A stretch of DNA of 64,000 nt from positions 691,854 to 755,853 of the forward strand of contig JBDXCV010000009.1 in assembly GCA_039980135.1 (NCBI GenBank), read 5' to 3'. The notes under the pieces are model-generated. The model was not told where the DNA came from and ran no database searches. It worked only from the letters and a program-made list of their open reading frames with translations. Shown piece after piece: positions 18,139 through 26,994 of the stretch. The position numbers and the translations under genes were made by a program. The stretch comes from Alphaproteobacteria bacterium. Its GTDB lineage: Bacteria; Pseudomonadota; Alphaproteobacteria; UBA6615. How positions within the stretch are numbered: the first letter of the stretch is position 1; the number at the start of each line of letters is the position of its first letter.

Positions 18139-19443
18139 TCAGGAGGTTTTGACCTCACCCGACAGCGTGACTTCGCGTTGCGGAAACGGAATCTCGATAC
18201 CGTTCTGCTGCAACGCCGTCCAGATCATCATCAGCAGATCGGCGCCGACGCGGTTGTCGCCGTCATCGATGCCCTCCATCCAGAACTCGACCAGGATGTT
18301 GATCCCCGAATCGCCGAAGCTGTCGATTTCCGCGTCCGGCCGCTCGGCGATGGGAACATCGTCGCCGCTGATAATCTTCGGGTGGCTGGCGGCGACTTCA
18401 CGGATAATCTGGAACATCTTTTCAAGATCGGTCTTGTAGGCGACCTGAAAATTAAGCGCGTAGCGTTGCTTCTGGTTGTTGTGGGTCCAGTTGACGAACG
18501 TGGTGGTGATGAAGCGTTCGTTCGGCACCATGATGTCCTTGCCGTCATACGTCTCCAGCGTGGCCGACCGCATCTTGAGTTCGCGCAATGTGCCCGACCG
18601 GCCGTCTTCCAGCTCGATATAGTCGCCAATCATGATCGACCGATCGAGCAGGATGATGATGCCCGACACGAAGTTCGAGGCGATCTGCTGCAGGCCGAAA
18701 CCCAGGCCGACACCCAACGCGCCGCCGAACACCGCCAGCGCCGTCAGGTCGATGCCGACAATATTCAGCAGCAGCAGGAGCATCAGCACGTAGATGCCGA
18801 TCTCGAAAAGCTTCGCGACAACCTCGCGTGTGCTTACGTCCAGCGCGGTCCGGTTTCGAATGACCCGCTGACCGGTCGAGTTGGATACGCGGCCAAACCA
18901 GAACAGCAATATGCCGAACAGGAAGGTGCGCAACACCGCCAGCAACGTGATCCTGATGTTGCCGACCTCGAAGGACACGGCGTCGAGATGCCCGGTCACG
19001 TCGTCCAGCAGGCCGACGATAAACAGCAAGGCGATCGGAACACCGATCCAGCGCAGGATGAAGATAATCGTCGTACTGTTGATGAAATGGTTCGCCAGGC
19101 TGAAGGCCAGCAGGATGAACGCCGTTCCCTGCGCGGCGCGAACAAGCCATGCCTCTCCGATCACCGCGGCGCTGATCGGCGTGGCCACGCCCAGCAGCAG
19201 CGCGGTGACGACGGGAAGCACCAGGTCGCCGGCATTGTGGAGGGCCATCCGCATATCGAGAAGCGCGCCCGATTTCGGCTCTTCGCGGAAAATCCTGACC
19301 CGTCCCTTGATGCTGAATGTCAGCACCCAGGCCACCAGAAGCGCGGTGATGACAAATCCGACCTGGGAATAGAATTCCGGCGACCCGAGATGAACCAGGG
19401 CGGTATCCCAAGCCATGGTCAGCTGTTCCATCACTCGATCCAT
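18139..19443 (-). CDS. MscS-family mechanosensitive ion channel
   Basis: 434 residues. Several N-terminal helices precede the MscS core. The pore helix TM3 is the glycine/alanine-rich G-G-A-L-G-V-G-L-G-F-G-L-Q-Q-I-A-S-N-F segment. It is followed directly by the beta domain (D-Y-I-E-L-E-D-G-R-S-G-T-L) and the alpha/beta vestibule with V-P-N-E-R-F-I-T-T. Such channels release solutes on osmotic downshock. It is longer than E. coli MscS because of extra N-terminal helices, like YbdG/YnaI-type members. It stands alone, 133 bases downstream of the cytochrome b gene start and divergent from the aldo/keto reductase. Confidence 0.93.
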   Translation of the reverse strand: MDRVMEQLTMAWDTALVHLGSPEFYSQVGFVITALLVAWVLTFSIKGRVRIFREEPKSGALLDMRMALHNAGDLVLPVVTALLLGVATPISAAVIGEAWLVRAAQGTAFILLAFSLANHFINSTTIIFILRWIGVPIALLFIVGLLDDVTGHLDAVSFEVGNIRITLLAVLRTFLFGILLFWFGRVSNSTGQRVIRNRTALDVSTREVVAKLFEIGIYVLMLLLLLNIVGIDLTALAVFGGALGVGLGFGLQQIASNFVSGIIILLDRSIMIGDYIELEDGRSGTLRELKMRSATLETYDGKDIMVPNERFITTTFVNWTHNNQKQRYALNFQVAYKTDLEKMFQIIREVAASHPKIISGDDVPIAERPDAEIDSFGDSGINILVEFWMEGIDDGDNRVGADLLMMIWTALQQNGIEIPFPQREVTLSGEVKTS

Positions 19444-19517
19444 CGCGGAATTCCTTTAACGCAGAGCGACCGACACGATAGGCGTTTCACGCACGGCTCA
19501 CAATCGAATGGCGCACT

Positions 19518-19546
19518 TTCACGCAGAACGGGGCATGCAGTATGCT
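19518..19546 (+). promoter_or_regulatory. Candidate promoter for the aldo/keto reductase
   Basis: TTCACG at 19518-19523 and TATGCT at 19541-19546 have an ideal 17-base spacer and lie about 70 bases before the ATG at 19615. The -35 is a 4/6 match. Read by eye. Confidence 0.35.
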
Positions 19547-19614
19547 TTCGTCTCAGGCAGGCAATCACCCCGATGCTGCCGTCCGAACCAACACCCCGCA
19601 TATCGAGGAACCAG

Positions 19615-20463
19615 ATGCCAGCTGCACTTGCCCCAACGATCAACGCGCACGGCGCCGCCATCCCGGCCGTCGGTTACGGCACCATGCTATTCCCCGAACC
19701 CGAGCGCGCGGTCGAGCTCATTCTGCATGCGCTGAATTGCGGCTACCGCCACATCGACACGGCCCGGAAATACGGCACGGAGCAATGGGTCGGCGAAGGC
19801 GTTCGTGCATCTGGTTTGCCGCGCGAGGAGCTTTGGATCACGACAAAGGTGACGGAGGAAAACGCGAAGGCCGACGATTTCGCGCGCTCGGTCGATACCA
19901 GCCTCGCGACGATGGAGCTCGACTATGTCGATCTGCTGCTGATCCACTGGCCACAACCGAAAGTCCCGCTCGAGGAAACCCTCGGCGCGCTGGCAAAGGC
20001 CAAACGCGACGGGCTGGCGCGTCACATTGGCGTGTCAAACTTCACGATTCCCCTGCTCGAAGAGGCCGTCGCCAAATGCCCCGAACCCCTGGTGACCAAC
20101 CAGATCGAGTATCACACCTATATCAATCAGGACCGCGTGATCGCGGCATGCCGCAAGCACGGCCTGCTGATCACCTGCCACGCACCGCTGGCGCGCGGTG
20201 CGATGCTCGACGACCCGGTGATTGTCGAAGTCGCGGCGGCGCACGACAAAACGCCGGCCCAGATCGCGCTGCGCTGGACGGTTCAGCAACCCGGTATCGG
20301 CGTGGTGCCGCGCGCGCTCGAACTATCCGAGATCGAGGAGAATATCGGCATCTTCGACTTTGCACTGAGCGACGCGGAGATGGATCGCATCGGCAAGCTG
20401 AAGGAAAAGAACCTGCGGATCATCAGCCCCGAAGTGCGCCGGCCTGTCTGGGACGAAGCCTAG
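19615..20463 (+). CDS. Aldo/keto reductase
   Basis: 282 residues from the ATG at 19615, which follows a GAGGAA site. The much longer upstream open frame is antisense to the MscS gene and was discarded. The AKR catalytic tetrad is intact: D48, Y53, K78 and H111. The NADPH-binding C-terminal segment has the usual V-P-R-A-L-E-L-S-E-I-E-E-N form (family R-S/A ... R-x-x-E-N). The enzyme reduces aldehydes or ketones with NADPH. The short, single-domain form resembles the 2,5-diketogluconate reductase / DkgA group, but the substrate is not assigned. It is a single gene, followed by the narI remnant on the other strand. Confidence 0.92.
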   Translation: MPAALAPTINAHGAAIPAVGYGTMLFPEPERAVELILHALNCGYRHIDTARKYGTEQWVGEGVRASGLPREELWITTKVTEENAKADDFARSVDTSLATMELDYVDLLLIHWPQPKVPLEETLGALAKAKRDGLARHIGVSNFTIPLLEEAVAKCPEPLVTNQIEYHTYINQDRVIAACRKHGLLITCHAPLARGAMLDDPVIVEVAAAHDKTPAQIALRWTVQQPGIGVVPRALELSEIEENIGIFDFALSDAEMDRIGKLKEKNLRIISPEVRRPVWDEA

Positions 20464-20515
20464 GCCGGCACCCCATCCCGGCCTGCGCGCCGGATTCACG
20501 TCGCCGTTCCCCGGA

Positions 20516-20945
20516 CTAACGCGCCGAGCGGTTGCGGCTTCGGACGACCTGATAACCGGGCCGCCAGACATACCGGACCGGCGCGCTGAGCATGTGTACG
20601 AGCCGGGTGAAGGGGAACAACAGGAAGATCGTCAGGCCCAGGAACAGATGCGCCTTGAAGATCCAGTGCACCTCGGCCACGAAGTCCGCAGCGCCGCCCT
20701 GGAAGGTGAAGATGCCACGCGCCCACAACATGAACTTCACCATCTCGCTGCCATCCAGATGCCCCGCCGAGACGAAGATCGTGCCCAGCCCGAGGACGAG
20801 CTGGAGATCGAGCAGAATCAGGATCCAAGTGTCACTGAAGCTCGATGTAGCCCGCACCCGCGCGTCGAAGAGACGGCGGTGCAGCAACAGCGTCGCGCCC
20901 ACAAGCGCGATCAGGATCTGGAGCGCGGCCGTCGCCCGCCGCTTT
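20516..20945 (-). pseudogene. narI: narI remnant: C-terminal part of respiratory nitrate reductase gamma subunit
   Basis: The last ~140 residues of this frame read as NarI: L-H-R-R-L-F-D-A-R-V-R-A-T-S, D-G-S-E-M, F-Q-G-G-A, then H-L-F-L-G through L-V-H, and a final Y-Q-V-V-R. The two C-terminal heme-ligand histidines are present 18 residues apart, the same spacing as His187 and His205 of E. coli NarI. The N-terminal helices with the other two ligands (His56 and His66 equivalents) are missing. At about 20925-20953 the sequence switches to DNA that is antisense to a Crp/Fnr fragment. NarG, NarH and NarJ are absent. With half its heme ligands lost it cannot be a working subunit. The left end is exact (stop at 20516-20518); the right end is approximate. 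Confidence 0.85.
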
Positions 20946-20953
20946 TCAGCACG

Positions 20954-21184
20954 ATGGACGACGCCGCGTTCGATCGCCTGGCGCCGATTTCCTATCTGCA
21001 ACATTTTCCGGCCGGTGTGCATCTGATCTCGGAAGGCGATTCCGCGGATTTTCTGCACGTGGTGGTCGAGGGTTCGGTCGAGCTGTACGCAACGGGCAAT
21101 GGCCGGGAGACGATCGAAGACCCGGTCGCGCTTCGCAAGCTGGCCCGACCGTCTCCGCTGATCGACACGCCTGAAGAGTGGTAG
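20954..21184 (+). pseudogene. Crp/Fnr-family regulator remnant (N-terminal sensor part only)
   Basis: 76 codons. The first ~55 residues are a good match to the start of a cyclic-nucleotide-binding-like sensor domain: F-P-A-G-V-H-L-I-S-E-G, then A-D-F-L-H-V-V-V-E-G-S-V-E-L-Y and N-G-R-E-T. After about base 21120 the wording stops matching the family and the frame ends at a TAG. The rest of the beta-barrel, the dimer helix and the helix-turn-helix are gone, so it cannot bind DNA. The style is that of Fnr/Dnr-like regulators linked to anaerobic nitrogen oxide respiration, which agrees with the narI remnant immediately upstream on the other strand. Each remnant has lost its other end, so more than one deletion is needed. 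Confidence 0.75.
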
Positions 21185-21233
21185 CCAAGTCGGTTAGCCC
21201 GCAACCCCGACGCCGCAGGGACGGAAAGCAGGC

Positions 21234-21980
21234 CTAGTAGGTCGCGCGTCCGCCGCTGAGGTCGAACGTGGCCGCGGTGGTAAACGAGTTCTCCGCCGAA
21301 GCGAGCCAGGCGACCATGCCCGCGATCTCCTCGACAGTGACGAAGCGCTCGCGGGGAATCTTCGACAGCATGTAATCGACATGCTCCTGCTTCATCTGGT
21401 CGAACAGCGCGGTCCGGGCGGCAGCAGGGGTCACGCAATTGACGGCGATGTCCTGATCGGCGAGTTCCTTGCCGAGCGACTTGGTCAACGCAATGACCGC
21501 CGCTTTCGAGGAACTGTAGGCAGACGCATTGGGGTTGCCCTCCTTGCCGGCGACGGACGCCATATTGATGATGCGGCCATAGCCCGCGTCTTTCATGTAG
21601 GGCACGACCGCCTTGCAGCAATAGAAGACGCCGTTGAGATTGATCTCGATGACACGCCGCCATTCGTCGGTCGCATATTCCCACAGCGGTGCGTTGGCGC
21701 CGGAGATCCCGGCGTTGTTGACCAGAATATCGATCTGCCCCGCCTGCTGTACGACGTCCTTCGCCGCGCCCTCGACATCGTCCGGATCCGCGACATCGAC
21801 CCGCATCGAATGAGCACTTTCACCGAGAGCCTGGGCCGTCTCTGCCACCTCGGCCTCATCGATGTCCCACAACCAAACCTGCGCGCCCGAATCCAGAAGC
21901 CGTGTCGCGATCGCCCGGCCAATACCCTGGGCCGCCCCGGTCACAATGGCACGACGTCCTGCCAAATCGATCTGGTTCAT
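21234..21980 (-). CDS. Short-chain dehydrogenase/reductase (SDR)
   Basis: 248 residues, classical SDR. The NAD(P)-binding motif is T-G-A-A-Q-G-I-G (14-21). N-N-A-G is at 88-91 and the catalytic residues are S142, Y155 and K159. An acidic residue after the second strand (D39/D41 in L-W-D-I-D) suggests NAD rather than NADP. The call is a FabG-like or secondary alcohol dehydrogenase. It follows the hydratase gene by 12 bases, so the two probably act in one catabolic route. Substrate unknown. Confidence 0.92.
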   Translation of the reverse strand: MNQIDLAGRRAIVTGAAQGIGRAIATRLLDSGAQVWLWDIDEAEVAETAQALGESAHSMRVDVADPDDVEGAAKDVVQQAGQIDILVNNAGISGANAPLWEYATDEWRRVIEINLNGVFYCCKAVVPYMKDAGYGRIINMASVAGKEGNPNASAYSSSKAAVIALTKSLGKELADQDIAVNCVTPAAARTALFDQMKQEHVDYMLSKIPRERFVTVEEIAGMVAWLASAENSFTTAATFDLSGGRATY

Positions 21981-21992
21981 GTGATTCAGTCC

Positions 21993-22793
21993 TTATTCTT
22001 CATCTTCAAACGAGACTTCAACCAAGCCCAGCCCGGAGAAACTCGCCGTGACATGGGACGCGCCGGCAATGTCCGCCATCGGGCCCAGCGCGCCGCTCAT
22101 CACCAGGTCACCCTCGCACAGCGGCGTTCCCAGTTCCTGCATCCGCCGCGCCAGCCAGACCACCGCGTTCAGCGGATGACCGAGACACGCACGTCCGTCT
22201 CCCGAAGAGACAAGGGCGCCGTCCGCGTGGGTCTCCATGATGCAGTTCGCCAGATCGACACTTTCGATGCGTGACGGGTTGCCGCCGAGAACCATCAGGC
22301 CGGCCGAGGCGTTGTCGGCGATCGTGTCCACAATATCGATGTCCCAGTCGCGAATGCGGCTGCAAACGATCTCGAATGCCGGCTGGACATACTCGGTCGC
22401 ACGCATCACATCGACCACCGTCAGGTCGGGCCGGTCGAGATCACGGCCGAGCATGAAGGCGATCTCGGATTCGATCTTCGGCTGCATCAAGCGCGTGCGC
22501 GCAACAGACGAACCCGGCCCGAAGATCATGTCCGCAAACAGCGTCCCGAAATCCGGTTGATCGACCCCGAGCTGGATCTGCACCGCCTTCGCCGTCAGGC
22601 CGATCTTGCGGCCGACCAGTCGGCGGCCATTGGCGATGCCATGGTCGGTGACGGCCTGCTGCACGGCATAAGCGGTCGCGATATCCTTTTCAGGCAATTC
22701 ATGGCGAACCGGCGCGCGCGGGACACCACTTTCTTCCGCGGCGCGAAGACTTTCGGCCAGCGTTCCGATCAGTACCTGACTTACGGCCGTCAT
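21993..22793 (-). CDS. 2-keto-4-pentenoate hydratase-like protein (MhpD/FAH superfamily)
   Basis: 266 residues from the ATG at 22793, preceded by a GGGGA-type site; a longer frame to 22853 is less likely. The fumarylacetoacetate-hydrolase-like fold is supported by G-R-K-I-G-L-T near residue 60, K-I-E-S-E-I-A-F at about 105-112 (metal-binding Glu pair), and the C-terminal G-D-L-V-M-S-G-A-L-G. This is the pattern of hydratases and decarboxylases of meta-cleavage pathways for aromatic rings (MhpD, XylJ, HpaH). No ring-cleavage dioxygenase lies nearby. It is cotranscribed with the SDR gene. Confidence 0.88.
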   Translation of the reverse strand: MTAVSQVLIGTLAESLRAAEESGVPRAPVRHELPEKDIATAYAVQQAVTDHGIANGRRLVGRKIGLTAKAVQIQLGVDQPDFGTLFADMIFGPGSSVARTRLMQPKIESEIAFMLGRDLDRPDLTVVDVMRATEYVQPAFEIVCSRIRDWDIDIVDTIADNASAGLMVLGGNPSRIESVDLANCIMETHADGALVSSGDGRACLGHPLNAVVWLARRMQELGTPLCEGDLVMSGALGPMADIAGASHVTASFSGLGLVEVSFEDEE

Positions 22794-23011
22794 GGTCTCA
22801 TCCCCATCAATCACACGCCCGGTTATGCGCCCAGACCGCACGGCGTGTGCCAATCGCCGCCTGCAAACGCGACCAAGGATACATTGACACGCGCGTCCAT
22901 CTTTTCGCTACGCTGGCACCTGTCAGGGTCTGACCCGAGGGTTTCGGGATCACGAAAACCGCAGAATCGCGCGCGACATACATAGGTATGGAGTCTTTTG
23001 GGATGTGCTCT

Positions 23012-23088
23012 TGGCGCGCCCGGGAAGATTCGAACTCCCAACCTCCTGATCCGTAGTCAGACGCTCTATCCAGTTGAGCTACGGGCGC
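23012..23088 (-). tRNA. tRNA-Arg(ACG)
   Basis: Read on the minus strand, 5' end at 23088. The acceptor stem GCGCCCG pairs with CGGGCGC. The D arm AGCTCAACTGGATAGAGC, the anticodon arm with 7-base loop CTACGGA (anticodon ACG) and the T arm with GTTCGAATC are all in place. The 3' CCA is encoded (complement of TGG at 23012-23014), giving 77 nt. The A at the first anticodon position is expected to be edited to inosine by TadA so that CGU, CGC and CGA are read. A small open frame at 22823-23041 runs through it and is a shadow. Confidence 0.96.
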
Positions 23089-23105
23089 TTGGCCAAGGCG
23101 CGCGG

Positions 23106-23134
23106 AAGCTAATCAAATGCCTCACTGAATGCAA
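23106..23134 (-). promoter_or_regulatory. Candidate promoter of the tRNA-Arg gene
   Basis: On the minus strand TTGCAT (23134-23129) and TAGCTT (23111-23106) are 17 bases apart and end 17 bases before the tRNA 5' end. Both boxes are partial matches, but the placement is right for a stable RNA promoter. Confidence 0.45.
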
Positions 23135-23323
23135 GTATCGGAAGGCCACTTTGCGGATGGGCGAAATGTCGCGAAAATCCGGTCCAAAAGCCGCTTGCCC
23201 GGTCCAATGCCAATCGGTAACATCCGGCGCAACCATTTGGCTAATCAGCAATTTTTGCGCGTTCGCCGCATCTGCGGCATTAATTGGGGATCGCGCTGGG
23301 GCATTTGAGGGACATGGGAGCGG

Positions 23324-24475
23324 ATGACAACTAAACGCACCTGGTCGGCACTGGCCGGCGCAGCGCTGCTATTGGCGGCCTGCGATTTTACAGACGACGC
23401 ACTCATTCCGTCCCTGACGGGCGAGTCACCCTCCGGCGGCGACCGACAGGTGATTCCCGCGAGCGCGGCCGAACGCAACCCGCAGCCGACCTTGTCCGGC
23501 GCGCCGCCGCAGCTTGGCCAGAATAATTTCCAGCCCGGCGGTGTGACCGCCGGTCAGACAACCGGCACCGAAGTCGGCCGGCGTGTCGAGCGCCTGCGCG
23601 GCGACCTCGGCCGGTTGCAGACGAACATCGGCAACGGCAACGAGATCCTCCAGACGCTTCGCCAGCAAACGATCACGAACGCCAACACCTATCAGAGCCT
23701 CGTCGCCGACATCCAGGCGCGCCTGCAGGTCGGCACGACCCCGGGCAACCCCAATCTCGTTTCGGCATGGACCCAGGCCCAGGCGACACTCGATCAGATT
23801 TCCGACGGCGTCGGACAGATGAACGGCTTGTCGAACAGTGTCGCGGACGCCAGCTCGCTGGCCGCGTTCATTCTCGAATCTGTGCGCGCCACCTATGGCC
23901 TCACCGGCGCCATCGACGAAGATCATCGCCAGCTCGCCATTCTCGAGGACGAGGTCAACCGCACCGTCGTGTTGATCGACCGCCTCCTGAACGAACTGAG
24001 TGAGGACGTGTCGCGCCAGACCAACTATGTGGGTCGCGAACGCAGCAACCTGACCGTGCTCTCACTGGCCGTGAAGAACGGCGAGTTGTTCGGCACCAGT
24101 CTGGCCAATCGCGCCTTCGCGACGGCCGGTCCCGTACGCAGCGGCGCACCGAACCCGGCAGCCAATCTGGCGAATCGCCGCCCGCTCGTGGTGATCCGTT
24201 TCGACCGTCCGAACGTGCCCTATCAGGAACCGCTCTTCACCGCCGCCAGCGAAGCGCTGAACCGGCGCCCGGGTGCGGTGTTCGATATCGTCTCGATCGT
24301 ACCCCAGCAGGGTACACCGGCGCAGGTCGCCCTGAGCGCAAACCAGTCGCGGCGCAATGCCGAGCAGGTGCTCCAGACGCTGATCCAGATGGGTCTGCCG
24401 AGCGATCGCCTGTCGTTGAGTTCCACGTCCAGCGCGGATGTGGCCAGCAACGAGGTGCATATCTACGTCAGGTAG
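23324..24475 (+). CDS. Outer- or inner-membrane lipoprotein with coiled-coil middle and OmpA-like C-terminus
   Basis: 383 residues. The lipoprotein signal ends in L-A-A-C with C20 lipidated. Residues ~25-80 are a flexible proline/glycine/glutamine linker, and ~85-250 are strongly helical with heptad-like leucines (probable coiled coil). The last ~110 residues start with a V-V-I-R-F-D strand, contain the helix S-R-R-N-A-E-Q-V-L-Q-T-L-I-Q-M-G and end in a V-H-I-Y-V-R strand. These resemble the beta-alpha-beta peptidoglycan-binding fold of OmpA/MotB-type domains, although the exact D/R motif is not evident. A tether between envelope and cell wall is a reasonable inference. It is a single gene, convergent with the LonB-like gene. 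Confidence 0.7.
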   Translation: MTTKRTWSALAGAALLLAACDFTDDALIPSLTGESPSGGDRQVIPASAAERNPQPTLSGAPPQLGQNNFQPGGVTAGQTTGTEVGRRVERLRGDLGRLQTNIGNGNEILQTLRQQTITNANTYQSLVADIQARLQVGTTPGNPNLVSAWTQAQATLDQISDGVGQMNGLSNSVADASSLAAFILESVRATYGLTGAIDEDHRQLAILEDEVNRTVVLIDRLLNELSEDVSRQTNYVGRERSNLTVLSLAVKNGELFGTSLANRAFATAGPVRSGAPNPAANLANRRPLVVIRFDRPNVPYQEPLFTAASEALNRRPGAVFDIVSIVPQQGTPAQVALSANQSRRNAEQVLQTLIQMGLPSDRLSLSSTSSADVASNEVHIYVR

Positions 24476-24518
24476 TCAGGCCGCCGGCCCGGGGCCGGGA
24501 ACGCCTTCGACATCTTTC

Positions 24519-26906
24519 CTACCGGTCGCGCTCGTCGAGCGCGTGGTCGAAGGCGACCAGCCGTTCGGCGACCCGCGCATAAACGCTGCCGGCCGGATAG
24601 TCGCCCGCCGCGTCGGGGGCCCCCGCTTCGATGCCCGTGAACAGTTCGACCGCTTCATCCACATGGGCCGCCGAATAAATATGGAAGCGACCGGCGCCGA
24701 TGTCCGCCGATATCCCGTCGTCGAGAACAAGGCCCGGCTCGTTCGAGCGCGGAAACACGACCCCCTGGTCACCGGTCAGCGGGCCCGCCTCGACACAGGT
24801 GCGGTAGAAGCCCTCGGCCTTCTGGATCAACCCGCCGATCGCCTGCACCTCGCCGCGCTGGTTGACCGAGCCTGTGACCGCGAGGTCCTGACGTAGCGGT
24901 ATGTCGGCAAGATCCGACAGAATCGTCAGGACTTCGGCCAACGAGGCGCTGTCGCCCTCGACGCCGCCATAGCTCTGCTCGAAGGTAATCGAGGCGTTGA
25001 ACGACAATGGCGTGCGCCGCGCAAACAAGCCCGCGAGGAAGCCCTGGATCACCATGGCACCCTTCTGCTGAATCGGTCCGCCGAGCAAAGTCTCGCGTTC
25101 GATATTGGTGACACCGCGCCGGCCGATCGACGTGCGGGCGGTCACCCGCGACGGCGCGCCAAACGCGTGATCGCCCATATCGCGGACCGTCAGCCCATTG
25201 ACCTGCCCGACCGCGCCACCGGACGTGGATATCATCACCGTCCCGCGCTGAATCGATTCATGTGTCCGGTCCTCGATCCGCGCGTTGCGGTTGCGCCGAT
25301 TCCGCCGCGCGGCGCGCACCGCTTCGGCATCGACCTGTGCCGCCCCGTTTGACCGGGCCTCATAGATCGCCTCGTTGACGATATCCTCGACCAGCTCGAA
25401 GCGCGCTGACAGCTTTGTCCGGTCAGCCGCGATGCGAGAGGCATAGCCAAGTAGATAGCCAATCGCATCGGCGGTGCAGGTGGTGGCGCCATGCTTGTTC
25501 GCGAACCCCTGAAGCAATCCGGCGTAACAGACGAGATTCTCCGGGCTGGCAGCCATGTCCGCATCGATCTCCGACTTCACCTTGAAATAGGCCTGGAACT
25601 CGGGATCGACGGAGAAGAACGTGTAGTACCATTGCGGCGCACCGACGATCACGACCTTCACGTTAAGGGGCACAGGTGCGGGCTTGGGCGCGCCCGCCAC
25701 CGGAACACCGCCGGCGCGATACTGCTCTTCCATACGCACCAGGCCATCGCGGAGTGCGCCCTTGAGATGGGCCCAACTGTCCGCATGGGCAGCAATCGCC
25801 TCGGCGCGAAGCACCAATATCCCGCCATTGGCACGATGCAGCGCCCCCGGCTGAATGAGCGAATAATCCGTCTGCAGAACACCCCCGACCTGACGGTATT
25901 CGATCTGCCCGAACAGGTTGGCGTAGGTCGGATTGCCCTCAAGCACGATGGGCGGTCCCGAGACTTCACCATTGTCGACCAGCAGGTTGACCGCATAGCG
26001 CGCCTCCGGCGTGGGTCGGGCCGGCTGTGGGCCGGCCGCGGGCGCCGGGGCACCCTCGGCCGCGTCGGCGGGCGGCTGAAACAACGCCAGGTTCTCGAGC
26101 AGATCGACCCGGAACGCGACCAGCCAGCGGTTAAGGCCCTGCACATCGCTAAAGCGCGAAATCAGCTCATCGACGAGGCCGCCGACGGCATTCTCCGCGA
26201 CGGCGCGATTCAACTCGCGTACGTCCTCAAGCAGCTTGGCCTGGCGGCGTGCCGCGTCCCGGTTGATCTCGGCCAGCATCTGGCTGACCCGCTGGCCGGT
26301 CTCCTCCAGGGTCTTGCGTTCCGCCTCGGGCAGTTTCGAGACATCACGCGGCTTGTCGTCATCATCAAGTGCTGCGACCGCCAGCCCCTGCGGCGATTGG
26401 ACGAGCGACAGCCCGGCCCGCTCCGCCTCGGCGCGCGCGGCCTCGATGGCCTTGCCGATTTCGGCACGCATCGCCGCTTCCTCATCGTGCAGACGCTGCT
26501 GATACTCTTCACGCGTGAAGGCCTGGTGCAGCGCGTCGCGCAATTGGGGGACCAGGGCCGCCATATCGTCGCGGAAATTGCGCCCATGGCCTGCCGGCAA
26601 ACGCACGGCAAGCGGCTCGTTCGAGCGCCTGAAATTGTTGAGATAGACCCAGTCATCAGGACGCGCGCCGTCGCGCAGCGCCTCTTCGAGAAAAGACAGC
26701 GTCGCGGTCATCCGGCCGCTGCGGTCTTCGCCGACGACAAATATATTGAACCCGGGATCGTGCGCCTCAAGGCCGAATTCCAGTGCCTCGCGCGCGCGGG
26801 CATGGCTCGACAGGGAAAATACCCGACTGTCCGGCGTTCCGCCGGTTGCCGTAGTTTCGAACGCGGGAAATCCCGCATCCGCGGCTTCGATTTTCCTGAT
26901 CGGCAT
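24519..26906 (-). CDS. LonB-like ATP-dependent protease (AAA/Lon-protease, COG1067 type)
   Basis: 795 residues from the ATG at 26906, chosen because AGGGAGG lies just upstream; a 15-residue longer frame lacks this. The C-terminal Lon protease domain has the serine-lysine dyad S653 (E-G-D-S-A-S) and K696 (I-Q-K-A-E-G). The N-terminal part resembles the AAA portion of LonB/YcbZ-like proteins, but the P-loop is degraded to G-E-D-R-S-G-R-M-T, lacking the lysine. A ~35-residue Pro/Ala-rich insert (about 280-310) interrupts the middle. It is cytoplasmic (no membrane helices). The gene is divergent from the DUF4864 gene. Proteolysis is likely; whether it uses ATP is uncertain. Confidence 0.88.
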   Translation of the reverse strand: MPIRKIEAADAGFPAFETTATGGTPDSRVFSLSSHARAREALEFGLEAHDPGFNIFVVGEDRSGRMTATLSFLEEALRDGARPDDWVYLNNFRRSNEPLAVRLPAGHGRNFRDDMAALVPQLRDALHQAFTREEYQQRLHDEEAAMRAEIGKAIEAARAEAERAGLSLVQSPQGLAVAALDDDDKPRDVSKLPEAERKTLEETGQRVSQMLAEINRDAARRQAKLLEDVRELNRAVAENAVGGLVDELISRFSDVQGLNRWLVAFRVDLLENLALFQPPADAAEGAPAPAAGPQPARPTPEARYAVNLLVDNGEVSGPPIVLEGNPTYANLFGQIEYRQVGGVLQTDYSLIQPGALHRANGGILVLRAEAIAAHADSWAHLKGALRDGLVRMEEQYRAGGVPVAGAPKPAPVPLNVKVVIVGAPQWYYTFFSVDPEFQAYFKVKSEIDADMAASPENLVCYAGLLQGFANKHGATTCTADAIGYLLGYASRIAADRTKLSARFELVEDIVNEAIYEARSNGAAQVDAEAVRAARRNRRNRNARIEDRTHESIQRGTVMISTSGGAVGQVNGLTVRDMGDHAFGAPSRVTARTSIGRRGVTNIERETLLGGPIQQKGAMVIQGFLAGLFARRTPLSFNASITFEQSYGGVEGDSASLAEVLTILSDLADIPLRQDLAVTGSVNQRGEVQAIGGLIQKAEGFYRTCVEAGPLTGDQGVVFPRSNEPGLVLDDGISADIGAGRFHIYSAAHVDEAVELFTGIEAGAPDAAGDYPAGSVYARVAERLVAFDHALDERDR

Positions 26907-26994
26907 GACATCCTCCCTGTCGTGGCCAACTATACAAGCTCGGCCGGTCATCGTCCCGCTCGCAACGACGCGACACAGAGGCCATAATCTTCAA

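Noticed and set aside
17941-19614. Long plus-strand frame running into the aldo/keto reductase
   Set aside because: It is antisense to the MscS gene, which has full family wording. The aldo/keto reductase start at 19615 has its own ribosome site.
22823-23041. Small frame over the tRNA-Arg region
   Set aside because: A known kind of false gene across tRNA sequence; no ribosome site.
24476-24518. GC-rich palindrome CCGGCCCGGGGCCGG as a terminator
   Set aside because: Loop too small and no T-run after it. It may help end the two convergent genes but cannot be supported.
25491-26987. 498-codon plus-strand frame
   Set aside because: Antisense to the LonB-like gene.
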